A DNA stretch of 64,000 nt, taken from the NCBI GenBank assembly GCA_013334965.1, contig JAAXWO010000004.1:1-64000 (forward strand). The letters are read 5' to 3'. A program made the translations under genes and the position numbers. The notes beneath the pieces are model-generated. The model worked only from the letters and a program-made list of their open reading frames with translations. It searched no databases and was not told the origin of the DNA. Within the stretch, counting starts at the first letter, position 1. The number at the start of each line of letters is the position of its first letter. The DNA is from Chlorobiaceae bacterium (GTDB lineage: Bacteria > Bacteroidota > Chlorobiia > Chlorobiales > Chlorobiaceae). Shown here piece after piece: positions 17,401 through 26,307 of the stretch.

Positions 17401-20400
17401 TGATGTTGAATACTTCAGGTTTGCCGATACGACAAAAACAGCGGCAGAGGTGGATGCTGTAAAGATGATTTCCGATAAAGGCCTGGTAACCACGGACTTT
17501 GGCAGCGGAATTGATGGCAGTATGGGTGTTACCGTGCAGGACGATGACAAGATTCTCGTTACAGGGAGCGGCAACAGTCATTTCGCCATCGCGCGCTACA
17601 ACCCTGACGGCTCACTCGACAACTCCTTTTCCGGCGACGGCAAACTCTCCGCAGATTTCGGCGGCTCGCCCGAATGTATCGTCAGTAATGCAATACAACC
17701 ACTTGACCAGAAGATCGTTGTTGTCGGACAGAGTTACACCGGAAGTGAGTACACCCTCGTCCTCGCCCGCTACAACGCTGACGGAAGCCTCGACACCTCT
17801 TTTGGCGAAGGCGATGGCATGGTGACCGGCAATATTTGTCCTTACCATGTAGCCTTGCAGAGCGATGGTAAAATTCTGGTTGTGGGTGCAAATGCCGGTT
17901 ATTCGGCACTGGAACGATATAATTCTGACGGAACCCTGGATCTTTCCTTCGGCGGAGGCGATGGCATATCAACAGCCAGCCCTGCGGCTTCTCCGCAGAG
18001 CGTAGTCGAGCTCTCAGATCACAGGATTCTCGTTGGGGGGTATGCCTGGAATGGTTCAAACAATGATTTCGGCTTTATTTGCTTTGACGCAGACGGCAAT
18101 ATCGATACGAGCTTCGGTACCAGCGGCGTTGTCCTGACTGACTTCGGCGCGAATGAAAAAGGAATGAGCATGGTGTTAAGACCCGACGGCCATATACTCC
18201 TTGCTGGTTTCCGGATAAGCGTAAGCGGATTGCATAAAGAAGATTTCGTACTCGCGCTTTATAATACAGATGGAAGCCTGGATACGACGTTTGGGGGTGG
18301 TGATGGCAAAGTCGGTACCTCCCTCGGTGGTTATGACCAGGGCTACAGCGTAGCGATGCAGGACGACGGCAAAATTCTGGTGTCCGGACACAGCGATAAT
18401 TCGATTGCCCTTGTTCGTTACAATGCTGATGGCAGCTTTGACACGACCTTCTCGAACGATGGCATCGTGACCGTGGATATCGGCACTGTCCTGGATATCA
18501 ACGGCTCAGGGAACATCTATACCGGCTTGGGCGTAACAGTACAGAACGATGGGAAGATCCTCGTCACGGGCCAGAGCAACGGCGACTTCGCCGTGGTAAG
18601 ATTCAACAGCGACGGCAGTCTCGATACTGGCTTCTCCAGCGGCCACACCTTGACCGGCACCGATCAGGCCGATTCAATATATGGCTATGGAGGCAACGAC
18701 ACGCTTATTGGCGGTGCCGGCAATGATATCCTTGATGGTGGTGCCGGAATGGATTGGGCCGACTATAGCGGCAAAACCCTGGATGTATCGGTTACCCTTA
18801 ACGGCCCCATAAACGCTACGGTCAAGGTGGGTGGCATTGCTGAAGATACTATCCGGAGCATTGAAAATCTGAAAGGCGGATCCGGCAACGATACCTTCAT
18901 TGGTGACAGTGCCGACAACTCATTTGAAGGCGGCGCTGGCAACGACGCCCTGAATGGCGGAACCGGGAACGACACTCTGGACGGCGGGACAGGAAACGAT
19001 ACGCTTATCGGGGGAACGGGCAATGACACCTTGGTCGTGGACACCCTCGGTGATATCGTTAAAGAATCCGCCTCCGCCGGTATTGATACCGTGCAATCAA
19101 GCATTACCTACACGATAGGGGCCAATATTGAAAACCTCACACTGACGGGTTCATCCAACATTAATGGAACCGGCAACACGCTGGATAATATCCTTATCGG
19201 CAACAGCGGCAACAATATCCTCGACGGTGGCGCGGGAAATGATACGATGCAGGGTGGAGATGGAAACGACACCTATATCGTCGACAGAATCGGAGATGTC
19301 GTCAGAATCGGAGATGTCGTCACGGAATCGGTTTCTGCCGGCATCGACACCGTGCAATCAAAAGTTTCATTCACGTTGGCTGCCAACATAGAAAACCTTA
19401 CCCTGACAGGCACTACCAGCATTAACGGGACCGGCAACGAACTTGACAATATCCTTGTCGGCAACAATGGGAACAATATCCTCGACGGTAGCGCGGGAAA
19501 TGACACGATGCAGGGTGGAGCTGGAAACGACACCTATATTGTCGACAGCGCTGGTGATGTCGTCACGGAATCAGTTTCAGCCGGAATCGATACCCTGCAA
19601 TCAAGCATTACCTATGCCTTGGGAACAAACGTTGAAAACCTGACGCTGATGGGGTCAGATGACATTAACGGAACCGGCAACTCCCTGGTCAACACCCTTA
19701 TCGGCAACAGCGGCAACAATATCCTTGACGGTGGCGCGGGAAATGACACGATGCTGGGTGGAACCGGAAACGATATCTATGTTGTCGACAATGTCAGGGA
19801 TGTGGTCACTGAATCAGTTTCAGCCGGAATTGATACCGTCCTATCCAGTATTACCTACACGATAGGGTTAAATATTGAAAACCTCACACTGACAGGTTCA
19901 TCAAACATTAATGGAACCGGCAATATTCTGGATAATACCCTTATCGGCAACAGCGGAAACAATTTCCTCAACGGAGGAGCTGGTAATGATACGATGGAGG
20001 GCGGAACTGGAAATGACACCTACATTGTCGACAGCACCTACGATGTGGTGAATGAGTCGGCCTCTGCAGGAACAGATACCGTACAATCGACTGCTACATT
20101 CACTTTAGGAAATAACGTCGAAAACCTGACACTGACGGGATCGACCCACATCAATGGAACCGGCAACGAACTGGATAATGTGCTTATCGGCAACAGCGGA
20201 AACAACATCCTCGATGGTGGCGCGGGAAATGATACGATGCTGGGCGGAGCTGGAAACGACACCTATCTTGTCGACAGCACCCATGATGTGGTGATTGAGT
20301 CGGCCTCTGCAGGAACAGATACCGTACAATCAACTGCTTCGTTCACTTTAGGGGCTAACGTGGAAAACCTGACGCTGACCGGTTCATCAGACGTAAATGC

Positions 20401-20887
20401 TACTGGCAATTCCCTGGCCAATATCCTTGTCGGTAACAGCGGCAGCAATATCCTCAACGGAGGAGCCGGCAATGATACGATCCAGGGAGGGGACAATGAT
20501 GATACATTAATCGGAGGCAACGGCAACGACATTCTGACGGGTGGGACAGGATCTGATTGTTTCGTCTTCAATGCAGTGGCGAATGCACTTTCGAACAAAG
20601 ATACCGTGACCGATTTTGAGTTGGGGATAGATGAACTTCAATTCAGTAAAGCTGTTTATGTCGGTCTCGGAACAATTGCAGGTGATCTTGACGCGACGAA
20701 ATTCTGGTCGGGCGCCGGAGTGGTGAAGGCTCATGACGCAGATGATCGAATCGTCTATAACACCTCCACGGGTGCGCTATACTACGATGCTGATGGATTG
20801 GGTGGAATGGCTGCAATCCAGATTGCTGTTATCGGCACAGTCTCGCATCCTGGCCTGGCGTTTACTGATATCAATATCATCAATTGA
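14477..20887 (+). CDS. Giant RTX-type secreted protein with three delta-60 propeller modules
   Basis: A 2,136-residue protein without a Sec signal. It begins with three tandem homologous modules starting at residues 1, 497 and 997 (about 496 and 500 residues apart). Each module has seven delta-60 repeats of the type LDTSFGGDGK...DGKILVAG, so each is predicted to form a seven-bladed beta-propeller. Modules one and two end with a short GGxGNDxL RTX block and a conserved linker containing FRFADTTKTAA. After about residue 1395 come dense calcium-binding GGxGxD nonapeptides, then six 81-residue repeats (1515-2006), and a C-terminal domain (about 2020-2136) with FVFNAV, VTDFELGIDELQF and ALYYDADG, typical of type I secretion substrates. 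No ABC/HlyD/TolC exporter genes lie in the window. A role in adhesion or as a cell-surface protein is inferred; toxicity is not indicated. Confidence 0.88.
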   Translation: MAIVNDKGLVTTDFGGAFDAGAGVTVQTDGKILVTAMSNHEFALLRYNTDGSLDTSFSGDGKLTTDFGGTDECALKAVVQSDGKILVAGQSNNGAHYVLALARYNTDGSLDTSFGGGDGKVTGVICATSIALQSDGMILIAGNTPDSAAVARYDTDGNIDTSLGGGDGIATYGSNTSAQSVVVSGGRIFVGGAVGNGSNIDFTITCFDSTGIPDPTFGSGGTITTNFGANDIGSSMVVQPDGKILLAGYSYSGSIAGNFAVSRYNTDGTLDTSFSGDGKLTTNLGTNYDRGYCITLQPDGKILVSGHSNTAIGLVRYNADGTLDTGFSGDGIVIAGIGGIMDINGDHKIYTGMGVTVQEDGKILVTGQSNGDVALVRFNSDGNFDSSFSSGHLLVGTASDDTIAGVGGNDTLIGGDGNDQLNGGDGNDVIDGNASNDTVGLRGNFSDYTFSYDADKNVLTVTDTVAGRDGTDLVKDVENFRFADTTKTAADIGAVKMISNKGLVTTDFNGGLDVGIGVTMQSDGKILVTSIADFKFALTRHNTDGSLDSTFSGDGKLTTDFGGTNECALKALEQADHKIIAVGQSYKGTDYTLALARYNPDGSLDTTFDGDGIVTGDICPYDMALKSDGKILVLGSISGAPAIARYNSDGSLDTSFGVDGLVIGIPNVYLGCLVEIADHKILLGGYVLSGSYSNNDFGLICLDENGNLDTGFGTDGVVWTGFGGITGDGANDRAQRMVIQADGKILLAGYRMSGSNDIALARFNADGSLDTTFGGGDGKIVTDLGGYDQGYSMALQDDGKILVSGHSNTSIALVRYNADGSLDNTFSNDGIVIEGIGGIFDINGSGNIFTGMGVAVQSDGKIVVTGQSSGDVALLRVNSDGSLDQSFSSGHRLVGANPDDSINGYGGDDTLIGGAGNDTLSGGTGNDVIDGGDGNHDTAVFSGNFADYAFSYDADKNVLTVTDKVTGRDGTDLLNDVEYFRFADTTKTAAEVDAVKMISDKGLVTTDFGSGIDGSMGVTVQDDDKILVTGSGNSHFAIARYNPDGSLDNSFSGDGKLSADFGGSPECIVSNAIQPLDQKIVVVGQSYTGSEYTLVLARYNADGSLDTSFGEGDGMVTGNICPYHVALQSDGKILVVGANAGYSALERYNSDGTLDLSFGGGDGISTASPAASPQSVVELSDHRILVGGYAWNGSNNDFGFICFDADGNIDTSFGTSGVVLTDFGANEKGMSMVLRPDGHILLAGFRISVSGLHKEDFVLALYNTDGSLDTTFGGGDGKVGTSLGGYDQGYSVAMQDDGKILVSGHSDNSIALVRYNADGSFDTTFSNDGIVTVDIGTVLDINGSGNIYTGLGVTVQNDGKILVTGQSNGDFAVVRFNSDGSLDTGFSSGHTLTGTDQADSIYGYGGNDTLIGGAGNDILDGGAGMDWADYSGKTLDVSVTLNGPINATVKVGGIAEDTIRSIENLKGGSGNDTFIGDSADNSFEGGAGNDALNGGTGNDTLDGGTGNDTLIGGTGNDTLVVDTLGDIVKESASAGIDTVQSSITYTIGANIENLTLTGSSNINGTGNTLDNILIGNSGNNILDGGAGNDTMQGGDGNDTYIVDRIGDVVRIGDVVTESVSAGIDTVQSKVSFTLAANIENLTLTGTTSINGTGNELDNILVGNNGNNILDGSAGNDTMQGGAGNDTYIVDSAGDVVTESVSAGIDTLQSSITYALGTNVENLTLMGSDDINGTGNSLVNTLIGNSGNNILDGGAGNDTMLGGTGNDIYVVDNVRDVVTESVSAGIDTVLSSITYTIGLNIENLTLTGSSNINGTGNILDNTLIGNSGNNFLNGGAGNDTMEGGTGNDTYIVDSTYDVVNESASAGTDTVQSTATFTLGNNVENLTLTGSTHINGTGNELDNVLIGNSGNNILDGGAGNDTMLGGAGNDTYLVDSTHDVVIESASAGTDTVQSTASFTLGANVENLTLTGSSDVNATGNSLANILVGNSGSNILNGGAGNDTIQGGDNDDTLIGGNGNDILTGGTGSDCFVFNAVANALSNKDTVTDFELGIDELQFSKAVYVGLGTIAGDLDATKFWSGAGVVKAHDADDRIVYNTSTGALYYDADGLGGMAAIQIAVIGTVSHPGLAFTDINIIN
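19019..20494 (+). repeat. Six in-frame 81-residue RTX repeats with an 18-base tandem duplication
   Basis: Six copies of a 243-base unit, each encoding a block of the form GNDTYIVDSxxDVV...SAGIDTVQS...NVENLTLTG...INGTGN...LIGNSGNNILDGGAGNDTM. The homologous CTGG motif recurs at 19181, 19442, 19685, 19928, 20171 and 20414: spacing is exactly 243 bases except the first, which is 261. The extra 18 bases are a perfect tandem duplication of AGAATCGGAGATGTCGTC at 19286-19303 and 19304-19321. Confidence 0.93.
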
Positions 20888-20945
20888 GCCGCGGCTACAG
20901 GATTGAATCAATCTGGCATGAACAGCTTCGCTGATTATAGCAGAA

Positions 20946-20985
20946 AGAAAGCCGGGGATTTCCTCCCGGCTTTCTCTGTTGTTTC
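20946..20985 (+). terminator. Hairpin terminator after the RTX gene
   Basis: AGAAAGCCGGG (20946-20956) pairs perfectly with CCCGGCTTTCT (20965-20975), an 11-bp stem with loop GATTTCCT, followed by CTGTTGTTT. The T-rich tail is imperfect, but the stem is strong and placed 58 bases after the stop. Confidence 0.75.
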
Positions 20986-21149
20986 AGCTCTTCCCAATCA
21001 GTTGAGTATGTTGCATAACAAAGCTTTTTCCACAATTTTCAGTAACAATACATCAGATAATGTTGCGGGAAAACTGCTATTTTTCATGGGATGTTAAGGA
21101 TTCAGGGTATTATTGATTTCCAAACACCATCAACCCCGGAAATTGCACT

Positions 21150-22181
21150 ATGAAGCACTACATCGTCGGTATACTGGCTGCATACCTGATCCTTTCCCCA
21201 ATAACGGGTTATTGCGAACCTCCATCACAGGAGCAAGTCTCGGAATGGCGCAAGGACGCGGCTCAAGGCAAGGCATATGCGCAATTCAATCTCGGGCAGA
21301 TGTACGACAACGGGGATGGGGTGGCGCAGAACTATTCCGAAGCCCTGAAGTGGTATGAGAAGGCTGCTTCGCAGGGGGATTCAAATGCGCTGTACAATAT
21401 CGGACAGATGTACAACAATGGCCATGGGGTCCGGCAGAACTATTTCATAGCGCTGAAATGGTATAAAAAGGCTGCCGAACTCGGAAACTCAAAGGCATTT
21501 TTCAGTCTCGGAGTGATGTACGATAACGGCCATGGGGTACTGAGAAGCAATGCTGAAGCCGTGAAGTGGTACAAAAAAGCCGCGTTGCAGGGTGATAAGC
21601 AGGCACAGTTAAATCTTGGCGTCATGTTTGAAAACGGCATCGGACAGCAGAACTATGCCGAATCGGTAAACTGGTACCGGATGGCTGCCGAACAGGGCAA
21701 TACGAACGCACAATACAATCTCGGATTGATGTACAGCGCCGGTCGTGGTGTTCCACAGAACTATACCGAGGCGTCAAAATGGTTTCTTATGGCGGCCCGG
21801 AATGGCAATGCACAGGCACAATTCAATCTTGGTGTAATGTACACGGACGGTCAGGGGGTTCCGCAGGACTATGCGGAATCTTTGAAGTGGTATCAACAGG
21901 CTGCCGCAAACGGGATTCTCAAGGCATCATACAACATTGGCGTGATGTACGCTGCCGGCAGGGGGGTGACGCAGGATTATGCCGAGGCAATGAAATGGTA
22001 TCAGCAGGCCGCAACAAAGGGAATGCTCAAGGCACAATTCAATATCGCCCAGATGTATGAAAACGGGCAGGGCGTCCCGCAGGACAAACAAAAGGCAAAG
22101 ATATGGTACGGCAAGGCGTGCGTCAATGGTGACAAGCAAAGCTGCGACGCCTTCCGAAGGCTGAGCGCTGCCGGATATTGA
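21150..22181 (+). CDS. Exported Sel1-like repeat protein
   Basis: A 343-residue protein with a Sec signal peptide (VGILAAYLILSPITG, cleavage near residue 23 at YC-EP). The mature part is eight consecutive Sel1-like repeats of 36 residues, each of the pattern AQxNLGxMYxxGxGVxQNYxEAxKWYxxAAxxG. These alpha-solenoids scaffold protein interactions in the periplasm or at the surface. The Cys before the cleavage site could allow lipid attachment but lacks a convincing lipobox. It lies on the same strand downstream of the RTX gene, separated by a terminator. A second Sel1 protein is encoded at 45557-46489. Confidence 0.88.
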   Translation: MKHYIVGILAAYLILSPITGYCEPPSQEQVSEWRKDAAQGKAYAQFNLGQMYDNGDGVAQNYSEALKWYEKAASQGDSNALYNIGQMYNNGHGVRQNYFIALKWYKKAAELGNSKAFFSLGVMYDNGHGVLRSNAEAVKWYKKAALQGDKQAQLNLGVMFENGIGQQNYAESVNWYRMAAEQGNTNAQYNLGLMYSAGRGVPQNYTEASKWFLMAARNGNAQAQFNLGVMYTDGQGVPQDYAESLKWYQQAAANGILKASYNIGVMYAAGRGVTQDYAEAMKWYQQAATKGMLKAQFNIAQMYENGQGVPQDKQKAKIWYGKACVNGDKQSCDAFRRLSAAGY

Positions 22182-22525
22182 GAAGTTGCCGGAAAAGAGC
22201 GCGCACCTCGATGCCTGTGAATCACCGGGCATGACGTGAATGCAAGGACTCCCTGAATGTGCGGAACCGGGCAACGTGTATGAGGCGACCTTCCGGGAAG
22301 GCCAGGACAGCAAATCGGCCGTACCGGTTTTAAGCCGGTTTGGCGAGGACCGATACCATTATATCCGGCCTTTTTGGGCGACGCGCCGTTTTCCATTTTT
22401 TGCGTTTACACTATCCTTTTATGGCAAAATGCTTTACTAAAGGGTGTGCAAATGTTTCCGGAAATCTGCTATATTTTAGCGATGATCGTTCGTATGATCG
22501 TGAAATTTGCCATGAAGAAGAGTGT
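22182..22525. other. Intergenic region before the TPR gene
   Basis: No gene is supported in these 344 bases. A frame continuous with the TPR gene is open from 22340, but its first 62 codons have no conserved character and the ATG at 22526 has a good ribosome-binding site. A small hairpin ACCGG/CCGGT lies near 22323-22339. AT content rises near 22390-22520, where the promoter of the TPR-aroE-lspA-tatD unit is expected. Confidence 0.5.
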
Positions 22526-23923
22526 ATGAGTCTGCTTGATTTTTTTGATGATGAACAAACCAACTCGGCAGGTTCTTTCCCGGACCGTCCGGAGGGTTTT
22601 GCTGACCCCAATTCGATCACCGATCCCGAAGAACTGATCGATATGATCAGCCAGCTCAATGAAGACGGGTTGCACGAGAAATCCCTTGTGGCAGCGCGTC
22701 GTCTTGAGGAAGTCGCCCCATTCAACGCCGAGACCTGGTTTCATCTCGGCAACAGCCTGACGCTGAACGGCCTCTTCGAGGAGGCCCTTGAGTCGTTCCG
22801 GCATGCTGCTGTGCTCAGCCCGGCGGACAGCGAAATGACCCTCAACCTCGCCCTTGCCTATTTCAACACCGGCAACCTCGAAGAGGCTCTTGAAGAGATC
22901 GAACGGGTCATCACCGACTCCTCGACAGAAAAAGAGACCTTTTTTTATCGGGGACTTATCCTGCAAAGGCTTGAGCGCTTCAATGAAGCTGAAGACAACT
23001 TCAGGCAATGCCTCGATCTGGATAACGAGTTCCCCGAAGCATGGTATGAACTCGCCTATTCGCAGGATATTCTCGGCAGGCTCGAAGAGAGCCTCGAGTC
23101 ATACCGCAAGGCCATCGACCTCGACCCTTACAATATCAATGCCTGGTACAACAACGGCCTGGTACTGAGCAAACTCAAACGCTACAAGGAAGCTCTCGAG
23201 TCGTACGACATGTCTCTGGCTATTTCGGAGGAGTTCAGTTCCGCCTGGTACAACAGGGCCAACGTGCTGGCGATTACCGGCCGCATCGAGGAGGCTGCCG
23301 ACAGCTACATGAAGACCCTCGAAATCGAACCGGACGACATCAACGCGCTCTATAACCTCGGCATTGCAAGGGAGGAGCTCGAAGAGTACGATCATGCCAT
23401 AACCTGTTACAGCCGCTGTATCGAGCTGAACCCGGAGTTTGCGGACGCATGGTTCGCCCTCTCCTGCTGTCATGAGGCGCTCGAGGATTACGTCGCCTCT
23501 CTCGACGCCATCGACCACGCAATTGCGGAAATGCCGGAGTGCGTCGAATTCCTTCTGCTCAAGGCTGAAATCGAATATAACCTCGGACTCCTTGAACAGT
23601 CGCTCCTGACCTACAGGACGGTGATCAACCTTGATCCGGAAAGCCCGCAGATCTGGCTCGATTACGCCATGGTCCTGCGTGAGGCCGGAGCCATGGATGA
23701 ATCGATCCTCGCCCTTGAAGAGTCGATCGTGCTACAACCGCTTTCGGCTGACGCCCACTTCGAAATCGCTGCCGCCTATTTTGCCATGGGCGACAACCAG
23801 AGCACCCTCAAGGCGCTCAGCAAGGCATTCAAGATCGATCCTGACAAAAAACAGCTCTTCCAGAGCACATTCCCTGAACTCTACCAGCAGGATGCCGTGC
23901 GCAGGCTGCTCGGGATCTCCTGA
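22526..23923 (+). CDS. Tetratricopeptide-repeat protein
   Basis: A 465-residue soluble protein made almost wholly of TPR units from residue 40 onward, about eleven of them. Recurrent patterns are [23 protein letters not shown], with the A8-x-G and Y/A20 signature positions. The acidic N-terminus begins [10 protein letters not shown]. The chosen ATG is preceded by GAAGAAGAG; the longer upstream frame is not supported. There is no signal peptide or enzymatic domain, so it is a protein-interaction scaffold of unknown partner. aroE begins 19 bases after its stop, suggesting co-transcription. Confidence 0.85.
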   Translation: MSLLDFFDDEQTNSAGSFPDRPEGFADPNSITDPEELIDMISQLNEDGLHEKSLVAARRLEEVAPFNAETWFHLGNSLTLNGLFEEALESFRHAAVLSPADSEMTLNLALAYFNTGNLEEALEEIERVITDSSTEKETFFYRGLILQRLERFNEAEDNFRQCLDLDNEFPEAWYELAYSQDILGRLEESLESYRKAIDLDPYNINAWYNNGLVLSKLKRYKEALESYDMSLAISEEFSSAWYNRANVLAITGRIEEAADSYMKTLEIEPDDINALYNLGIAREELEEYDHAITCYSRCIELNPEFADAWFALSCCHEALEDYVASLDAIDHAIAEMPECVEFLLLKAEIEYNLGLLEQSLLTYRTVINLDPESPQIWLDYAMVLREAGAMDESILALEESIVLQPLSADAHFEIAAAYFAMGDNQSTLKALSKAFKIDPDKKQLFQSTFPELYQQDAVRRLLGIS

Positions 23924-23942
23924 ACCACAGGCAAACCCGCCC

Positions 23943-24848
23943 GTGTCGAAACGCCAGGCCAAAAAGGTATTCGGACTCATCGGCAGGAATGTCGATTATT
24001 CGTGGTCTCCGCTGATACACAACACCGGGTTTGATACCCTCGCGCTTCCCTGTTTCTATACGATCTTCAACATCGCCGCACCCGAACTGGTTGCCGATGC
24101 CCTCAAGGGATGTCGTGCGCTCGGCATTGCCGGATTCAATGTGACCATCCCCTACAAAAAAACCGTGGTACCGCTGCTCGACGAGCTATCTCCGGAAGCG
24201 AAGGCGATCCAGGCGGTCAACACCATCGTCAACGAAAACGGCCGGCTTGTGGGGCACAACACGGACATCGCGGGATTCGCAGCGCCCCTCATGCCATGGG
24301 CCGACAGGATCCACGGCAAACGGGTCTGCATTTTCGGCAACGGCGGCGCAGCACTGGCCGCGGTCGAAGCCTTCAGGATCCATTTCCGCCCATCCTCCAT
24401 ACTCCTCTTTGTCAGGGATCTTCACAAGGCCGACGAAATGCTCGACGGATACGAACACCGCGAGCTGGTAACTCCCTGCCTGACCGGAGACCTCGATATG
24501 CCCCTTGGCGGCCAGCAGCTCCAGGAGTGCAGCGTCATCGTCAACGCCACGCCGATCGGTACCGCAGGCCGCAGCGATTCGATCCGAAGCATCGTTCCTG
24601 CCGGACGCGACCTGCTCCACAAAGGACAGATTGTTTACGACATGGTGTACAACCCGATCGATACGCCCCTTCTTGCCGAGGCCCGCGCTGCAGGAGCGAC
24701 CACCATATCAGGGATCGAAATGCTCATCGCCCAGGCGGCCCGCTCATTTTTTATCTGGACCGGCCGTGAACTTCCCGTCGATGCCGTCCGAAAAACGGTC
24801 CTGGATGAAATCGCCCGGCTTGCCGCCCCGGCATCAAGTTTGAAATAA
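23943..24848 (+). CDS. aroE: Shikimate dehydrogenase
   Basis: AroE reduces 3-dehydroshikimate to shikimate with NADPH in aromatic amino-acid synthesis. The 301-residue protein has the substrate loop [19 protein letters not shown] with the catalytic Lys, NTDIAGF with the catalytic Asp, the Rossmann motif [10 protein letters not shown], and VNATPIGT. The start is taken as GTG at 23943, 19 bases after the TPR gene, because the KKVFGLIG first strand follows at once; no in-frame ATG lies between it and the domain. It is slightly longer than the common 270-290 residues. Confidence 0.94.
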   Translation: MSKRQAKKVFGLIGRNVDYSWSPLIHNTGFDTLALPCFYTIFNIAAPELVADALKGCRALGIAGFNVTIPYKKTVVPLLDELSPEAKAIQAVNTIVNENGRLVGHNTDIAGFAAPLMPWADRIHGKRVCIFGNGGAALAAVEAFRIHFRPSSILLFVRDLHKADEMLDGYEHRELVTPCLTGDLDMPLGGQQLQECSVIVNATPIGTAGRSDSIRSIVPAGRDLLHKGQIVYDMVYNPIDTPLLAEARAAGATTISGIEMLIAQAARSFFIWTGRELPVDAVRKTVLDEIARLAAPASSLK

Positions 24849-24930
24849 GCGTTGGCGGTAATACATTCCTGTTCCCTGATTCCGGACGGTGCAAGACTGC
24901 CCGACAACAAGAACATACTCTATCTGCCCC

Positions 24931-25413
24931 ATGGCTCTTTTTTATCTGCTCGCCCTGCTTTTCGTCCTTCTTGACCGGCTGACCAAAATCCTTGCCATCC
25001 GCTACCTGCGTGACCTGAACGACAGCATCGTCATCGTACCCGACTGGCTCAAGCTGACCTACGCTGAAAACCTGGGCATAGCTTTCGGAGTGAAGTTCCT
25101 CCCGCCCGGCGGGCTTCTGCTGCTCACGTTCGCAATCTCTGCCGGCGTGGTCTGGTTCGTATGGAAATCAAACAACCGAAACCCGCTCTTCATCACTGCG
25201 TTTGCGCTCATCCTCGGCGGAGGGGCTGGCAACCTGATCGACAGGATGATGCTCGGTCACGTGGTCGACTTCATCCATTTCGACCTGTATCAGGGAGTGA
25301 TCTTCGGAAGGTACATGTCGCTCTGGCCGATCTTCAACGTTGCAGACTCGTGCATTACCGTTGGCGCATGCCTGCTGATCCTGTTCCATGAAAGGGTTTT
25401 CGGCACAAAATGA
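24931..25413 (+). CDS. lspA: Lipoprotein signal peptidase (signal peptidase II)
   Basis: LspA is the inner-membrane aspartyl protease that removes signal peptides from prolipoproteins. The 160-residue protein has four membrane helices and conserved blocks: DRLTKILA, ENLGIAFGV, GGGAGNLIDR, VVDFIHF with catalytic Asp113, and FNVADS with catalytic Asp139. The ATG at 24931 starts directly at the first helix; the 14 extra upstream codons are unlikely to be used. Its stop overlaps the start of the tatD-family gene (ATGA), indicating translational coupling. Confidence 0.96.
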   Translation: MALFYLLALLFVLLDRLTKILAIRYLRDLNDSIVIVPDWLKLTYAENLGIAFGVKFLPPGGLLLLTFAISAGVVWFVWKSNNRNPLFITAFALILGGGAGNLIDRMMLGHVVDFIHFDLYQGVIFGRYMSLWPIFNVADSCITVGACLLILFHERVFGTK

Positions 25414-26195
25414 ACGGCGGCATGACCATGTATACCGACATCCACTGCCACCTCTCGTTTCCTGAATTCGACGCGGACCGCGATGAAACAATCGCCCGTC
25501 TGAAAGAGGCCGGAGTAGGAATCGTGATCGATCCGGGCACCGATGCCGTATCGAGCAGACGATCGATCGGGCTTGCCGAAAGGCACGACTTCATCTATGC
25601 GAACGTCGGCCTGCACCCCAATGAGGTCACGACTCCTTTCAAAGCTGAGCTTTACGATGAGCTCTCCGCTCTCGCCCGTTCTGAAAAGGTGGTCGGCATC
25701 GGCGAGATCGGCCTCGACTACCACTGGCCGGATCATGACCGGAAACTTCAGGCTGACGCGTTCCGCGAAATGCTGCGGATGGCTCGTTCCCTCGATCTCC
25801 CGGTGGTCATCCATTGCCGTGACGCCTGGCCGGACATGCTCCAGATTCTTTCCGAGGAGCGCTCTTCAAACCTCAGGGGCGCAATGCACTGCTTTTCCGG
25901 AGACCTTGAGATCGCCCGGCAGTGCATCGGGTCGGGTCTGAAAATTTCGGTACCCGGCACCGTTACCTATAAAAAATCGCTTCTCCCGGAGGTCGTTGCG
26001 AATCTCGGCCTGGACGAGCTGCTGTCAGAAACAGACGCACCGTACCTCTCCCCCGTTCCCATGCGGGGCAAGCGGAACGAACCGGCATACGTCGCGCATA
26101 CCGTGCGGGCTATCGCAGACCTCCGCAGGGAGCCCTTCGAAGAGGTAGCCGAAACCCTGGTCAGCAATGCGCGTGCCCTGTTCGGATTACCGTAA
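25410..26195 (+). CDS. tatD: TatD-family metal-dependent hydrolase (DNase)
   Basis: A 261-residue TatD/YcfH-family TIM-barrel nuclease. Metal-binding motifs are present: TDIHCHL near the start, VGLHPNEV, GEIGLDYHW, VIHCRDAW, MHCFSG, and SETDAPYLSP near the C-terminus. Family members are 3'-5' exonucleases acting on single-stranded or damaged DNA. The first ATG overlaps the lspA stop; in-frame ATGs at 25422 and 25428 also precede the domain, so the start is uncertain by six codons. It is probably the last gene of the TPR-aroE-lspA-tatD run. Confidence 0.92.
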   Translation: MNGGMTMYTDIHCHLSFPEFDADRDETIARLKEAGVGIVIDPGTDAVSSRRSIGLAERHDFIYANVGLHPNEVTTPFKAELYDELSALARSEKVVGIGEIGLDYHWPDHDRKLQADAFREMLRMARSLDLPVVIHCRDAWPDMLQILSEERSSNLRGAMHCFSGDLEIARQCIGSGLKISVPGTVTYKKSLLPEVVANLGLDELLSETDAPYLSPVPMRGKRNEPAYVAHTVRAIADLRREPFEEVAETLVSNARALFGLP

Positions 26196-26307
26196 TCCAT
26201 ACATCGGTCATATTTTGAAATTCATCGTAACTTGCTTAGGTTGAATGCCATTGCAGTCCATCGGACGCGACCGGCAGGCAGGAGCCTGCGTCAGGGCGTC
26301 GGCAACG

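Noticed and set aside
19019-20494. Regular repeats considered as a CRISPR array
   Set aside because: The units are in-frame coding repeats of 243 bases with internal variation, not short identical repeats with unique spacers.
14477-20887. Giant RTX protein considered as a pore-forming toxin
   Set aside because: No hydrophobic pore-forming region, acylation site or adjacent hlyC/B/D-type genes are visible; the propeller modules fit a surface protein better.
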